Shown: positions 33,619-41,889 of the stretch, one piece after another
Layout of the letters: every line of letters starts with the position of its first letter
Position numbering within the stretch: position 1 is the first letter of the stretch
Assembly: GCF_004402045.1 (NCBI RefSeq)
Contig: NZ_SOMG01000009.1
Coordinates: forward strand, 1 to 47,960
Direction of reading: 5' to 3'
DNA from: Lelliottia nimipressuralis
Lineage (GTDB): Bacteria; Pseudomonadota; Gammaproteobacteria; Enterobacterales; Enterobacteriaceae
DNA length: 47,960 nucleotides
Translations under genes and position numbers: made by a program
The notes under the pieces: model-generated
What the model was told of the DNA's origin: nothing
The model's database searches: none
Seen by the model: the letters and a program-made list of their open reading frames with translations, nothing else

Positions 33619-33722
33619 CCGAGGTAATGTCTCCCCAAACCTAAATTCCACGCGTTATCGAAACGCCACTCTACAAATCCCGCACTTTGAGCAAGCACCG
33701 AATTAGAGTGTCTGATCTTCAA
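33615..33722 (-). CDS. rseD: rseD-like leader frame coupled to rpoE, 3' part
   Basis: A minus-strand frame ending in TGA inside the rpoE start (ATGA) encodes FVEWRFDNAWNLGLGRHYLG, which resembles the C-terminus of the E. coli RseD leader peptide as I recall it. RseD translation is coupled to rpoE. No ATG lies in this frame: a TGA occurs 10 codons before the first candidate start, TTG at 33722. The ATG that matches the E. coli start position is in another frame and gives MNSLRRDEQKQRRYGTY (33719-33772). So rseD here is either shorter with a TTG start or broken by a frame change. Confidence 0.45.
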   Translation of the reverse strand: MKIRHSNSVLAQSAGFVEWRFDNAWNLGLGRHYLG

Positions 33723-33730
33723 TAAGTTCC
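33703..33730 (-). promoter_or_regulatory. SigmaE-dependent promoter of rpoE
   Basis: On the minus strand GGAACTT (33730-33724) and TCTAA (33707-33703) are 16 bases apart and match the sigmaE consensus. The position equals that of the autoregulated E. coli rpoE promoter. Transcription would start near 33697, inside the leader frame. Confidence 0.85.
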
Positions 33731-33772
33731 GTAACGCCTTTGTTTTTGTTCATCGCGCCGCAGACTGTTCAT

Positions 33773-34017
33773 TTTCTCTCATTATAAGTCTGTTCACGAT
33801 ACGCACCACTTTCTGACAAGAAACATCTTTTTCCCGCCAGAAGAGTAACGCAACCCAGGCTTTATTTCACCACAAAATCTGACGCTAACGATCTGCTTCG
33901 CAAAATAATTTCACTCATTTACTCTCCGTTGACCTCCGCTTACGCGTTTAGCCATTGCAACAGCCTTTAAAAAAAACGTGCGATAAATCGCATTCAGGTG
34001 CTATTCTGACCCAACAC
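33773..34017. other. rpoE-nadB intergenic region, remainder
   Basis: This part of the 390-base gap holds no recognisable gene. It contains a 14-base perfect palindrome TGCGATAAATCGCA (33979-33992). Its TGCGAT half lies 17 bases before TATTCT (34002-34007), a weak candidate -35/-10 pair for nadB. Further sigma-70 promoters of rpoE are expected here from E. coli but were not placed. Confidence 0.4.
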
Positions 34018-34035
34018 TGTTTAGTAAATTAAACA
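34018..34035. promoter_or_regulatory. NadR operator of nadB
   Basis: TGTTTAGTAAATTAAACA is a perfect match to the NadR box TGTTTA-N6-TAAACA. It ends only six bases before the nadB ATG. NadR represses NAD synthesis genes when NAD is plentiful. Confidence 0.93.
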
Positions 34036-34041
34036 ATAATC

Positions 34042-35661
34042 ATGAACACAACACCTGAACTCCATTGTGATGTACTGATCATTGGCAGCGGCGCTGCCGG
34101 TCTCTCTCTGGCGCTGCGCCTGGCCGAGCATCAAAACGTTATTGTTCTGAGTAAAGGGCCGATAAGTGAAGGTTCCACGTTTTATGCTCAGGGCGGAATT
34201 GCTGCCGTGTTTGATGAGACAGACAGTATTGCATCCCACGTTGAAGATACGCTGATTGCCGGGGCCGGGATCGTGGATCCACACGCCGCAGAGTTTGTTG
34301 CCAGCAATGCCCGTCATTGCGTTCAGTGGCTTATCGACCAGGGCGTACTGTTTGATACGCAGGTTCAACCCAATGGTGAAGAGAGCTACCACCTGACTCG
34401 CGAAGGTGGCCATAGCCACCGCCGCATTCTGCACGCAGCGGATGCCACCGGAAAAGAAGTGGAAACCACGCTGGTCAGTAAAGCGCTGAGTCATCCTAAT
34501 ATTCGGGTTCTTGAGCGAAGTAATGCCGTTGACCTGATTATCTCCGACAAAATTGGCCTGCCCGGCACGCGTCGCGTGGTCGGCGCCTGGGTCTGGAACC
34601 GTAATAAAGAGAAGGTTGAAACCTGTCAGGCGAAGGCTGTGGTGCTGGCTACGGGCGGCGCCTCCAAGGTGTATCAGTACACTACTAACCCGGACATTGC
34701 CTCCGGAGACGGTATCGCTATGGCCTGGCGCGCCGGCTGCCGCGTGGCGAACCTCGAATTTAATCAGTTTCACCCAACAGCCTTGTTCCACCCTCAGGCG
34801 CGTAACTTCCTGCTGACGGAAGCCCTGCGCGGTGAAGGCGCTTATCTGAAGCGCCCTGACGGCACCCGCTTTATGCCGGACTTTGACGCCCGGGGCGAAC
34901 TGGCCCCACGTGATATCGTTGCCCGCGCCATCGACCATGAAATGAAACGTCTTGGCGTGGACAGCATGTATCTCGATATCAGCCATAAGCCAGCAGAGTT
35001 CATTCGCCAGCATTTCCCGATGATTTACGAAAAACTGCTCAATCTTGGCATTGATTTAACCCGCGATCCGGTACCCATTGTGCCAGCCGCCCACTATACC
35101 TGCGGTGGCGTAATGGTTGACGATCATGGGCGTACCGATGTCGATGGTCTGTATGCTATTGGTGAAGTCAGCTATACCGGGCTTCACGGCGCGAACCGTA
35201 TGGCCTCTAATTCGCTGCTTGAATGTCTTGTCTACGGCTGGTCTGCCGCGGAAGACATCACGAAACGCATGCCTTACGCCCGTGAGACAGAGCGCCTGCC
35301 GGCCTGGGATGAAAGCCGGGTGGATAACCCGGACGAATTGGTCGTGATCCAGCACAACTGGCATGAGCTACGGCTATTTATGTGGGATTACGTAGGAATT
35401 GTGCGCACCACGAAACGTCTTGAACGCGCTTTGCGCCGCATCACCATGCTGCAGCAGGAAATTGATGAGTATTACGCTAACTTCCGGGTATCCAATAATC
35501 TGCTGGAGCTGCGCAACCTGGTACAGGTTGCCGAGCTGATTGTTCGCTGCGCGATGATGCGTAAAGAGAGTCGCGGGTTGCACTACACCCTCGACTACCC
35601 GGATCAGCTTGTTGAGTCCGGCCCGTCGATACTCGCCCCGCAGGTTTACATAAACAGATAA
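34042..35661 (+). CDS. nadB: L-aspartate oxidase
   Basis: NadB oxidises L-aspartate to iminoaspartate, the first step of de novo NAD synthesis, with FAD. The 539-residue product begins with the FAD dinucleotide motif [17 protein letters not shown] (15-31) and carries the succinate-dehydrogenase-family motifs [26 protein letters not shown] and [20 protein letters not shown]. The helical C-terminal domain follows. No ribosome-binding site is visible before the ATG, because the NadR operator fills that space. It is divergent from rpoE and convergent with trmN6, whose end overlaps its 3' end by 16 bases. Confidence 0.97.
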   Translation: MNTTPELHCDVLIIGSGAAGLSLALRLAEHQNVIVLSKGPISEGSTFYAQGGIAAVFDETDSIASHVEDTLIAGAGIVDPHAAEFVASNARHCVQWLIDQGVLFDTQVQPNGEESYHLTREGGHSHRRILHAADATGKEVETTLVSKALSHPNIRVLERSNAVDLIISDKIGLPGTRRVVGAWVWNRNKEKVETCQAKAVVLATGGASKVYQYTTNPDIASGDGIAMAWRAGCRVANLEFNQFHPTALFHPQARNFLLTEALRGEGAYLKRPDGTRFMPDFDARGELAPRDIVARAIDHEMKRLGVDSMYLDISHKPAEFIRQHFPMIYEKLLNLGIDLTRDPVPIVPAAHYTCGGVMVDDHGRTDVDGLYAIGEVSYTGLHGANRMASNSLLECLVYGWSAAEDITKRMPYARETERLPAWDESRVDNPDELVVIQHNWHELRLFMWDYVGIVRTTKRLERALRRITMLQQEIDEYYANFRVSNNLLELRNLVQVAELIVRCAMMRKESRGLHYTLDYPDQLVESGPSILAPQVYINR

Positions 35662-36383
35662 AACGCCTGGGTCAGGGCAGTGTAATCTTCGGAATAACGC
35701 TGGTCTGGCCCACGGATAACCATTCGGTCATTAAAGCATTCACCCTCTTTTGGCGAGAGCGCCAGCAGCACACGGTGCGGCAGTCGTCCTTCCGTATCCG
35801 AAATATCGGTACGCAGACGTAATGTCCAGCCGATTTCCTGCGCAATACCGATGAACGTGTTGCCCGTACTCTCCGGCAGGACCACACAGAAAAAACCCTC
35901 TTCGGAGATAAGTTCTGCCGCACTGGTGAGCAAGGCTTTATGATCGAGGGAGCTGGTATAACGCGCCTGCTCGCGCTCAGGCGAACCGCACTCAACGCCG
36001 GGCTCGTAGTAGGGAGGATTGCTGACGATCAGATCGTAACGCGCGGTTTGTTCAGGCGCCCAGGCCAGTATATCTGCGCATTCCACTCTCATTCGGGCTG
36101 CCCATGGGGATTCGGCCGCATTTTCACTCGCCTGCTCTGCTGCCTGCGCATCCAGTTCAACGGCATCAATGGTGACATGCTCTTCCGTACGCTGCGCCAG
36201 CATCAATGCCACCAGCCCGCTGCCGGTACCGATATCAAGAATACGCTTAACGCCTGCGACAGGCGCCCACGCTCCCAGTAAAATACCGTCTGTACCGACT
36301 TTCATGGCACAGCGATCGTGAGCGACAAAAAATTGTTTAAACGTAAAACCATCGCGGCGCAACTGCGCTTTGAGTTGAGACAT
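35646..36383 (-). CDS. trmN6: tRNA1(Val) (adenine(37)-N6)-methyltransferase
   Basis: TrmN6 (YfiC/TrmM) methylates N6 of A37 in tRNA1-Val. The 245-residue product has the Rossmann SAM motif [16 protein letters not shown] (49-64) and the catalytic SNPPYY motif (121-126). The start at 36383, [19 protein letters not shown], matches the E. coli protein and length. The frame continues upstream to 36710 across the srmB start, but that part is not conserved. The 3' end overlaps the end of nadB by 16 bases, tail to tail. It is divergent from srmB. Confidence 0.95.
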   Translation of the reverse strand: MSQLKAQLRRDGFTFKQFFVAHDRCAMKVGTDGILLGAWAPVAGVKRILDIGTGSGLVALMLAQRTEEHVTIDAVELDAQAAEQASENAAESPWAARMRVECADILAWAPEQTARYDLIVSNPPYYEPGVECGSPEREQARYTSSLDHKALLTSAAELISEEGFFCVVLPESTGNTFIGIAQEIGWTLRLRTDISDTEGRLPHRVLLALSPKEGECFNDRMVIRGPDQRYSEDYTALTQAFYLFM

Positions 36384-36485
36384 GTCAGGGCAACCTTCTA
36401 AGTGAAACTGGAGTAGCATAGGGGAAAGCGAAGTGGCCGAAAAGCGATATCCATACAAACAGATGAAGATTACAGCCGTAACGTC

Positions 36486-36491
36486 TATAAT
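36486..36491 (+). promoter_or_regulatory. Candidate srmB -10 element
   Basis: A perfect TATAAT lies 24 bases before the srmB ATG. The -35 region at 17 bases is weak (ATGAAG), so only the -10 is listed. Confidence 0.4.
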
Positions 36492-36515
36492 CAGCGCCCC
36501 ACACAGAGGTAGAAC

Positions 36516-37844
36516 ATGACTGTAACGACTTTTTCCGAACTTGAACTCGATGAAAGCCTGCTCAATGCACTTGAGAGCAAAGGCTTTACACGCCCGACCG
36601 CCATTCAGGCAGCGGCCATTCCGCCTGCGCTTGAGGGCCGCGATGTGCTCGGTTCTGCGCCAACCGGCACGGGGAAGACAGCAGCCTATTTGCTGCCTGT
36701 GTTGCAGCATTTGCTCGACTTCCCACGCAAAAAATCTGGCCCACCGCGTATTTTAATCCTGACGCCTACGCGCGAACTGGCAATGCAGGTTGCCGATCAC
36801 GCGCGTGAACTCGCGGCGAATACTCATCTTGATATCGCCACCATCACCGGCGGCGTTGCGTATATGAACCACGCCGAAGTGTTCAGCGAAAACCAGGACA
36901 TTGTCGTTGCGACGACGGGCCGTCTGCTGCAGTACATTAAAGAAGAGAACTTCGACTGCCGCGCGGTTGAAACGCTGATTCTTGACGAAGCCGACCGCAT
37001 GCTGGACATGGGATTCGCACAGGATATCGAGCACATTGCAGGAGAAACGCGCTGGCGTAACCAGACGATGCTGTTCTCTGCCACCCTCGAAGGGGAAGCG
37101 ATTAAAGATTTCGCAGAGCGTCTGCTGGAAGATCCGGTAGAAGTGTCTGCTACACCGTCCACGCGCGAGCGTAAGAAAATCCACCAGTGGTACTACCGTG
37201 CGGACAATCTTGAGCACAAAGTTGAATTGCTCAAGCACCTGCTGAAGCAGGAAGATGCTCTGCGTACGATCGTGTTTGTGCGTAAGCGCGAGCGCGTGCA
37301 CGAGCTGGCTGAGATGCTGCGTAACGCGGGAATAAATAACTGCTATCTTGAAGGCGAGATGGCGCAGGTCAAGCGTACCGAAGGCATTAAGCGCCTGACC
37401 GATGGCCGCGTTAACGTGCTGGTTGCGACAGACGTTGCCGCACGCGGGATCGACATCCCGGACGTCAGCCACGTCATTAACTTCGATATGCCGCGCAGCG
37501 GAGATACCTATCTGCACCGTATTGGCCGTACCGGCCGCGCGGGCCGCAAAGGTATTGCTATTTCACTGGTCGAAGCGCATGACTACCTGCTGCTGCAGAA
37601 AATTGGCCGCTATGTTGATGAGCCGCTGAAAGCGCGCGTTATTGACGAGCTCCGCCCGACCACACGTGCGCCGAGTGAAAAAATGACGGGTAAACCGTCC
37701 AAGAAAGCGCTCGCGAAACGTGCTGAGAGAAAAGAGAAAGAAAAAGAGAAACCGCGCGTTAAGCAGCGCCACCGCGATACCAAAAATATTGGTAAGCGCC
37801 GTAAGCCAAGCTCTGCCGCACCAGAGACGAAAACTGAAGAGTAA
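36516..37844 (+). CDS. srmB: DEAD-box RNA helicase SrmB
   Basis: SrmB is an ATP-dependent RNA helicase acting early in 50S ribosome assembly. The 442-residue product has the Q motif (FTRPTAIQ), Walker A APTGTGKT (48-55), DEAD box [14 protein letters not shown] (about 153), SAT and the [13 protein letters not shown] motif VI. It ends in a long basic, Lys- and Arg-rich tail from about residue 380 that binds RNA. The ATG follows an AGAGGT ribosome-binding site. A bidirectional terminator follows the stop directly. Confidence 0.97.
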   Translation: MTVTTFSELELDESLLNALESKGFTRPTAIQAAAIPPALEGRDVLGSAPTGTGKTAAYLLPVLQHLLDFPRKKSGPPRILILTPTRELAMQVADHARELAANTHLDIATITGGVAYMNHAEVFSENQDIVVATTGRLLQYIKEENFDCRAVETLILDEADRMLDMGFAQDIEHIAGETRWRNQTMLFSATLEGEAIKDFAERLLEDPVEVSATPSTRERKKIHQWYYRADNLEHKVELLKHLLKQEDALRTIVFVRKRERVHELAEMLRNAGINNCYLEGEMAQVKRTEGIKRLTDGRVNVLVATDVAARGIDIPDVSHVINFDMPRSGDTYLHRIGRTGRAGRKGIAISLVEAHDYLLLQKIGRYVDEPLKARVIDELRPTTRAPSEKMTGKPSKKALAKRAERKEKEKEKPRVKQRHRDTKNIGKRRKPSSAAPETKTEE

Positions 37845-37873
37845 AAAAAAGCCGGGAAAATCCCGGCTTTTTT
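37843..37873. terminator. Bidirectional intrinsic terminator, srmB / grcA
   Basis: GCCGGGA (37851-37857) pairs with TCCCGGC (37861-37867) over an AAA loop. A run of A's on the left and T's on the right allow termination from both sides. It lies between convergent srmB and grcA. Confidence 0.92.
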
Positions 37874-37894
37874 ATTCCCCCCTGTCTGAAGCCG

Positions 37895-38278
37895 TTACAG
37901 GCTTTCAGTAAAGGTACGCGCAATAACGTCGCGCTGCTGCTCTGGGGTGAGAGAGTTGAAGCGAACTGCATAGCCGGAGACGCGAATGGTCAGCTGTGGA
38001 TACTTCTCTGGGTGCTCAACCGCATCCATCAGCGTTTCGCGGCGCAGTACGTTAACGTTCAGGTGTTGACCGCCTTCCACGCGCACTTCCGGTTTCACTT
38101 CCATTGGAATTTCACGGTACTCGATCTCGCCCAGTTTGCTTACCGGCACGATTTCATCTTCTGCAAAACCCGCTTTCGCTACGACACAGCGCGCTTCATT
38201 TTTCTCGCTGTCCAGCAGCCAGAAAGAATTGAGCAGATCGTCATTTGCAGCTTTAGTAATCTGGATACCTGTAATCAT
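37895..38278 (-). CDS. grcA: Autonomous glycyl radical cofactor
   Basis: GrcA (YfiD) is a small spare part for pyruvate formate-lyase: it restores activity when the radical-bearing C-terminus of PflB is damaged by oxygen. The 127-residue product shows the glycyl radical motif [10 protein letters not shown] with Gly102. A GGGAGG ribosome-binding site precedes the ATG. Upstream lie two FNR-type sites exactly 53 bases apart, the layout known for E. coli yfiD, so strong induction in low oxygen is expected. Confidence 0.97.
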   Translation of the reverse strand: MITGIQITKAANDDLLNSFWLLDSEKNEARCVVAKAGFAEDEIVPVSKLGEIEYREIPMEVKPEVRVEGGQHLNVNVLRRETLMDAVEHPEKYPQLTIRVSGYAVRFNSLTPEQQRDVIARTFTESL

Positions 38279-38384
38279 GTGTTGCCTCCCTTAGGCTACA
38301 TTAACTGATGTCGGCCTCTCGCGGCCAATTGGTAAAACCATTGTTTCTTGTGTGTATATATATCATTCACACCACCGCGATTTA

Positions 38385-38398
38385 TTGATTTAAATCAA
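38385..38398. promoter_or_regulatory. FNR site I of grcA
   Basis: TTGATTTAAATCAA is a perfect match to the FNR consensus TTGAT-N4-ATCAA. In E. coli the corresponding site is centred near -40.5, where FNR activates. Confidence 0.9.
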
Positions 38399-38437
38399 CA
38401 AAAACACCAACCACATAAAGAGTGTGGTCTGAATTTA

Positions 38438-38451
38438 TTGTCCCAGATCAA
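38438..38451. promoter_or_regulatory. FNR site II of grcA
   Basis: TTGTCCCAGATCAA matches the FNR site in one full half and most of the other. It lies 53 bases upstream of site I, equal to the -93.5 to -40.5 spacing of E. coli yfiD, where binding at the upstream site tempers expression. Confidence 0.8.
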
Positions 38452-38592
38452 TTTAGCAATCTTACCAATTCAACTCTATCTGCATAATTTCAACATAAAT
38501 TGAGTGACTTACGCGCATTTTCCGCCTGTAATTTTGCGCCCGGGAATTTAACGGTTAAGCTAGTCACAGATTGAGATTCGCAGGAGAGCGAG

Positions 38593-39282
38593 ATGACGAC
38601 ACCTTTAACCTGGCATGATGTGCTGGCAGAAGAAAAGCAGCAGCCTTATTTTATCAATACACTCAGCACCGTTGCTGCTGAACGTCAGTCCGGACAGACG
38701 ATTTACCCGCCGCAGAAAGATGTGTTCAACGCCTTTCGTTACACGGAACTGAGTGATGTGAAAGTTGTCATTCTGGGACAGGATCCCTATCACGGTCCAG
38801 GGCAAGCACATGGACTGGCATTTTCCGTACGTCCGGGTGTGGCTATCCCTCCTTCTCTGCTCAATATGTATAAAGAGCTTGAGGGAACCTTGCCCGGGTT
38901 TACCCGCCCCACTCACGGTTACCTGGAAAGCTGGGCGCGTCAGGGTGTGCTGTTATTGAACACGGTGCTTACCGTACGGGCGGGCCAGGCGCACTCGCAC
39001 GCCAGCCTGGGCTGGGAGACCTTTACCGATAAAGTCATCAGCCTTATCAATGAGCATCGTGAAGGAGTCGTGTTTTTACTGTGGGGGTCGCATGCGCAGA
39101 AGAAAGGGGCGATCATCGACCGTCAGCGTCATCATGTCCTGAAAGCACCACACCCGTCACCGCTGTCTGCACATCGCGGTTTCTTTGGCAGTAATCATTT
39201 TGTTCTGGCGAATGAGTGGCTGGAAAAATGTGGCGAAACGCCAATTGACTGGATGCCTGTATTACCGGCAGAGAGCGAGTAG
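38593..39282 (+). CDS. ung: Uracil-DNA glycosylase
   Basis: Ung removes uracil from DNA to start base-excision repair. The 229-residue product is the normal family length. It contains the water-activating motif [10 protein letters not shown] with Asp64 (62-71), the [11 protein letters not shown] loop, [17 protein letters not shown] and the [13 protein letters not shown] leucine loop with the catalytic His. The ATG has an AGGAG ribosome-binding site. It is convergent with yfiF; a perfect 26-base palindrome sits between them. Confidence 0.98.
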   Translation: MTTPLTWHDVLAEEKQQPYFINTLSTVAAERQSGQTIYPPQKDVFNAFRYTELSDVKVVILGQDPYHGPGQAHGLAFSVRPGVAIPPSLLNMYKELEGTLPGFTRPTHGYLESWARQGVLLLNTVLTVRAGQAHSHASLGWETFTDKVISLINEHREGVVFLLWGSHAQKKGAIIDRQRHHVLKAPHPSPLSAHRGFFGSNHFVLANEWLEKCGETPIDWMPVLPAESE

Positions 39283-39290
39283 TTTGAGTT

Positions 39291-39316
39291 TGTATGCCCG
39301 GTTAACCGGGCATACA
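39291..39316. repeat. 26-base perfect palindrome between ung and yfiF
   Basis: TGTATGCCCGG (39291-39301) and CCGGGCATACA (39306-39316) pair perfectly around TTAA. It is where a terminator is expected for two convergent genes, but no T run follows the stem on either strand; AAAAA follows on the plus strand. Confidence 0.8.
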
Positions 39317-39330
39317 AAAAGCATAATGGC

Positions 39331-40461
39331 TTATGCTTTATTCTGACGCCACCACTCGGCCAGCAGTACGCCGGTCGCAACGGAAACGTTCAGACTTTCC
39401 ACATTGCCTGTTCCGTCGATAGAGACGCTCAGATCCGCACTGGAGAGCGCCGCGTCAGACAGACCATCGCGCTCCTGACCCAGCACCAGAACCATTTTAC
39501 GCGGCAGTGTCGCTTTAAACAGCGGCGTACCGGCGTGGCTTGAGGTGGTCACGATGGAATAGCCCGCTTTACGGAACTGCTCAAGGGCGTCCAGAACGCT
39601 GTCGCCGGTGATTGGCTGTACGTGCTCGGCTCCACCTTCCGCAGTACGGATCGCGGCGCCGGATTCCAGCAGCGCGGCATCCTGCAACAGTACGCCTTTC
39701 ACGCCAAAGTGCGCGCAGCTACGCATCATTGCGCCCAGGTTGTGCGGGTTGCCCACATCTTCCAGCGCCAGCACGCAGTCATCGGCATCCGCCTGGCTGA
39801 CCCACTGCTGAACGGTCGTGCCGTTACGTTTTTTGATCAGGAAGCAGACGCCGCCGTGGTGCTCGGTTCCCGACGCTTTGGTCAGTTCGGCATCATCAAC
39901 CACGTGGTAGGCTTTACGGTTCGCGGCCATCCAGCGCAGCGCTTCTTTAAAGCGCGGGGTCACACTCTGGATAAACCAGGCGCGGACAATACACTCAGGA
40001 CGGCTCAGGAACAGCGCCTGGCACGCGTTCTCGCCATACACGCGGGTCTCTTCCGCACGCTGACGGCGCAGGACTTCCGGATCGATAAAGCTTTTACCGC
40101 TGATACCGCCGTGATCGGCTTTTTCTGGCGTCTCTTCACCAGGCGCGCGAGAAACGGTGCGCCACGGGGAAGCGTTATCACGTGAGAAGTCATCACGCGG
40201 ACGATCGTCGCGTGGACGGTCACTACGTGGGCGGTCGGAACGCGGACGGTCATCGCGTTTGCGATCGTCACGTTTGCGGTCATCACCGCGGTTATTTCTG
40301 TCATCGCGGGCGGGGCGACGGCCACCGTCTGCACGAGAAGACGCCGGACGCCCGCCACCTTTTCCGGTACGCGGATTTTGGGTGCGTTTATCAGAGTCAT
40401 CATCACTGCGGACATACATCACTTTGACCTTGCCGCTTTTGTTTTTCATTTCGTCGTTCAT
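39331..40461 (-). CDS. yfiF: TrmH/SpoU-family RNA methyltransferase YfiF
   Basis: This protein has the C-terminal SPOUT methyltransferase fold, with motifs such as [33 protein letters not shown] and [16 protein letters not shown]. Its RNA substrate is not established. I placed the start at 40461, [16 protein letters not shown], matching E. coli YfiF, to give 376 residues. It is about 30 residues longer than E. coli YfiF (345) because of a low-complexity Arg/Asp stretch at residues 59-92, encoded by a 15-base repeat. That tract may bind RNA. It is convergent with ung and divergent from trxC. Confidence 0.9.
   Translation of the reverse strand: MNDEMKNKSGKVKVMYVRSDDDSDKRTQNPRTGKGGGRPASSRADGGRRPARDDRNNRGDDRKRDDRKRDDRPRSDRPRSDRPRDDRPRDDFSRDNASPWRTVSRAPGEETPEKADHGGISGKSFIDPEVLRRQRAEETRVYGENACQALFLSRPECIVRAWFIQSVTPRFKEALRWMAANRKAYHVVDDAELTKASGTEHHGGVCFLIKKRNGTTVQQWVSQADADDCVLALEDVGNPHNLGAMMRSCAHFGVKGVLLQDAALLESGAAIRTAEGGAEHVQPITGDSVLDALEQFRKAGYSIVTTSSHAGTPLFKATLPRKMVLVLGQERDGLSDAALSSADLSVSIDGTGNVESLNVSVATGVLLAEWWRQNKA
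40186..40287 (-). repeat. 15-base tandem repeat inside yfiF (RDDRP/K units)
   Basis: The sequence encodes about seven pentapeptides of the form R-D/S-D-R-P/K. The DNA units of 15 bases vary (GGACGGTCA, GTTTGCGATCGTCA and others), so the tract has drifted but is still recognisable. It accounts for the extra length of YfiF. Confidence 0.85.
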
Positions 40462-40596
40462 GCTTTTCTCCACCAGCGCTGCGCGAAGCGCGCAGATTAC
40501 CCGATGTGCCAGCGCATAGCCATAATTTCGTACAAAAGCCTGTGACTATTGTTCTCATTGAATAAAACGCATTGTTGTTTCAAACAGGCTCATTGA

Positions 40597-40613
40597 TAAT
40601 ATGTAACATATTA
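40597..40613. promoter_or_regulatory. Candidate operator upstream of trxC
   Basis: TAATATGTAACATATTA is a perfect palindrome around one central base, 52 bases before the trxC ATG. E. coli trxC belongs to the OxyR regulon; the match to the OxyR consensus is only partial, so the factor is unknown. Confidence 0.4.
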
Positions 40614-40665
40614 GAAACATTATCGGCATACTGCCGCTGTCCCACGGCTCTATCAGAGGTTAGTT

Positions 40666-41085
40666 ATGAATACCGTATGTGCCAACTGTCAGGCTCTTAA
40701 TCGCATTCCGGACGATCGGATTGAAGATGGTGCGAAATGCGGACGTTGTGGCCATGAATTGTTTGATGGCGATGTCATTAACGCGACGGGTGCTACGCTG
40801 GACAAACTCCTCAAGGACGATCTTCCTGTCGTGATCGATTTCTGGGCGCCATGGTGCGGCCCATGCCGAAACTTCGCGCCGATCTTTGAGGATGTGGCCG
40901 AAGAGCGCAGCGGTAAGATGCGCTTCGTGAAGGTCAATACTGAGGCGGAGCGCGAGCTCAGCGCGCGTTTTCAGATCCGCAGTATTCCGACCATTATGAT
41001 CTTCAAAAACGGTGAAATGGTCGACATGCTCAACGGTGCGGTTCCGAAAGCTCCGTTCGATAGCTGGTTAAACGAATCACTGTAA
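40666..41085 (+). CDS. trxC: Thioredoxin 2
   Basis: TrxC is a disulfide reductase induced in oxidative stress. The 139-residue product has an N-terminal zinc-binding extension with two CxxC pairs (Cys5/Cys8 and Cys25/Cys28) that marks thioredoxin 2, then the thioredoxin fold with active site WCGPC (63-67) and the cis-proline loop [10 protein letters not shown]. The ATG follows an AGAGGT ribosome-binding site. A small palindrome 52 bases upstream may be an operator. It is divergent from yfiF. Confidence 0.98.
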   Translation: MNTVCANCQALNRIPDDRIEDGAKCGRCGHELFDGDVINATGATLDKLLKDDLPVVIDFWAPWCGPCRNFAPIFEDVAEERSGKMRFVKVNTEAERELSARFQIRSIPTIMIFKNGEMVDMLNGAVPKAPFDSWLNESL

Positions 41086-41093
41086 CAATCCCA

Positions 41094-41112
41094 GGGGCAC
41101 ATCTTGTGCCCC
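41094..41112. other. Hairpin after trxC
   Basis: GGGGCACA (41094-41101) pairs with TGTGCCCC (41105-41112) over a three-base loop just after trxC. No T run follows, so it may protect the 3' end rather than terminate. Confidence 0.55.
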
Positions 41113-41155
41113 GCTCCCGCCTCTGCGAAAATAGTGTTTTTCCTGCATTTCGCCC

Positions 41156-41854
41156 ATGACAAATAACGCTGTCCTTAAATTACGCGCCGAACGCCTTGCG
41201 CGCGCGACTCGCCCCTTTCTTGCCCGCGGCAATCGTATTCGTCGCTGTCAGCGCTGCCTGCTACCGCTGAAGGTTTGCCTTTGCGAGACGCTGGTCCCGA
41301 GTACGGCAGAGAGCCGTTTTTGTCTGGTCATGTTCGATACCGAACCGATGAAACCCAGCAATACGGGGCGTCTTATCGCCGATATTCTGCCGGATACCGT
41401 CGCGTTTCAGTGGTCTCGTACGGAACCGCCACAGGCCTTGCTCGACCTGGTGGCAAGCCCGAACTATCAGCCCATGGTCGTTTTCCCCGCGTCTTATGCA
41501 GGCGTTGATCGCCAGGTGCTTTCGGCGCCGCCATCCGGTAAACCACCGCTGTTTATTATGCTGGACGGCACCTGGACTGAAGCGCGAAAAATGTTTCGCA
41601 AAAGCCCTTACCTCGACGCCCTGCCGGTGATGTCTGTCGATCTTTCCCGCGTCTCGGCCTACCGCCTGCGTGAAGCGCATGCTGACGGGCAATACTGCAC
41701 CGCCGAAGTGGCCATTGCGCTTTTGGATCTGGCGGGAGATACCGCTGCGGCAGCCGCTTTGGGCAACCATTTCTCATGTTTCCGCGAGCGCTATCTGGCA
41801 GGAAAAACCGTTCATAAGGGCAGTGTCACAGCAACAGAGCCAGAAAGCGTTTAA
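41156..41854 (+). CDS. tapT: tRNA-uridine aminocarboxypropyltransferase TapT
   Basis: TapT (YfiP) makes 3-(3-amino-3-carboxypropyl)uridine at tRNA position 47 from S-adenosylmethionine. The 232-residue product has the DTW-domain motif LDGTWTEARKMF and an N-terminal cysteine cluster (RRCQRCLLPLKVCLC), both conserved in the family. Length and sequence match E. coli YfiP. It is upstream of pat on the same strand with 35 bases between them and is probably co-transcribed with it. Its ribosome-binding site is weak. Confidence 0.93.
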   Translation: MTNNAVLKLRAERLARATRPFLARGNRIRRCQRCLLPLKVCLCETLVPSTAESRFCLVMFDTEPMKPSNTGRLIADILPDTVAFQWSRTEPPQALLDLVASPNYQPMVVFPASYAGVDRQVLSAPPSGKPPLFIMLDGTWTEARKMFRKSPYLDALPVMSVDLSRVSAYRLREAHADGQYCTAEVAIALLDLAGDTAAAAALGNHFSCFRERYLAGKTVHKGSVTATEPESV

Positions 41855-41889
41855 AATCATCAGGTCGCTTGCATTCACAGGAGGCCTGC

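Larger units (their letters stand above)
38279..38592. other. grcA-ung divergent region
   Basis: This 314-base gap holds the two FNR sites of grcA and the ung ribosome-binding site (AGGAG at 38581-38585). A TATATATAT stretch near 38357 may be part of the grcA promoter. No small gene was recognised. Confidence 0.6.

Noticed and set aside
33740..33752. Classic -1 slippery heptamer in the rseD region
   Set aside because: CAAAAAC is not in the needed frame and has only five A's, so it does not form the A AAA AAC motif; frameshifting remains only one option.
34021..35013. A 330-codon open frame antisense to nadB
   Set aside because: It has no ribosome-binding site and no recognisable domain. The plus-strand nadB is fully conserved here.
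36384..36710. N-terminal extension of TrmN6 by about 109 residues
   Set aside because: It lies opposite the srmB start and its promoter region and is not similar to the family; the conserved N-terminus starts at 36383.
39291..39330. Calling the ung-yfiF palindrome an intrinsic terminator
   Set aside because: No T run follows the stem on either strand, so it is listed as a palindrome only.
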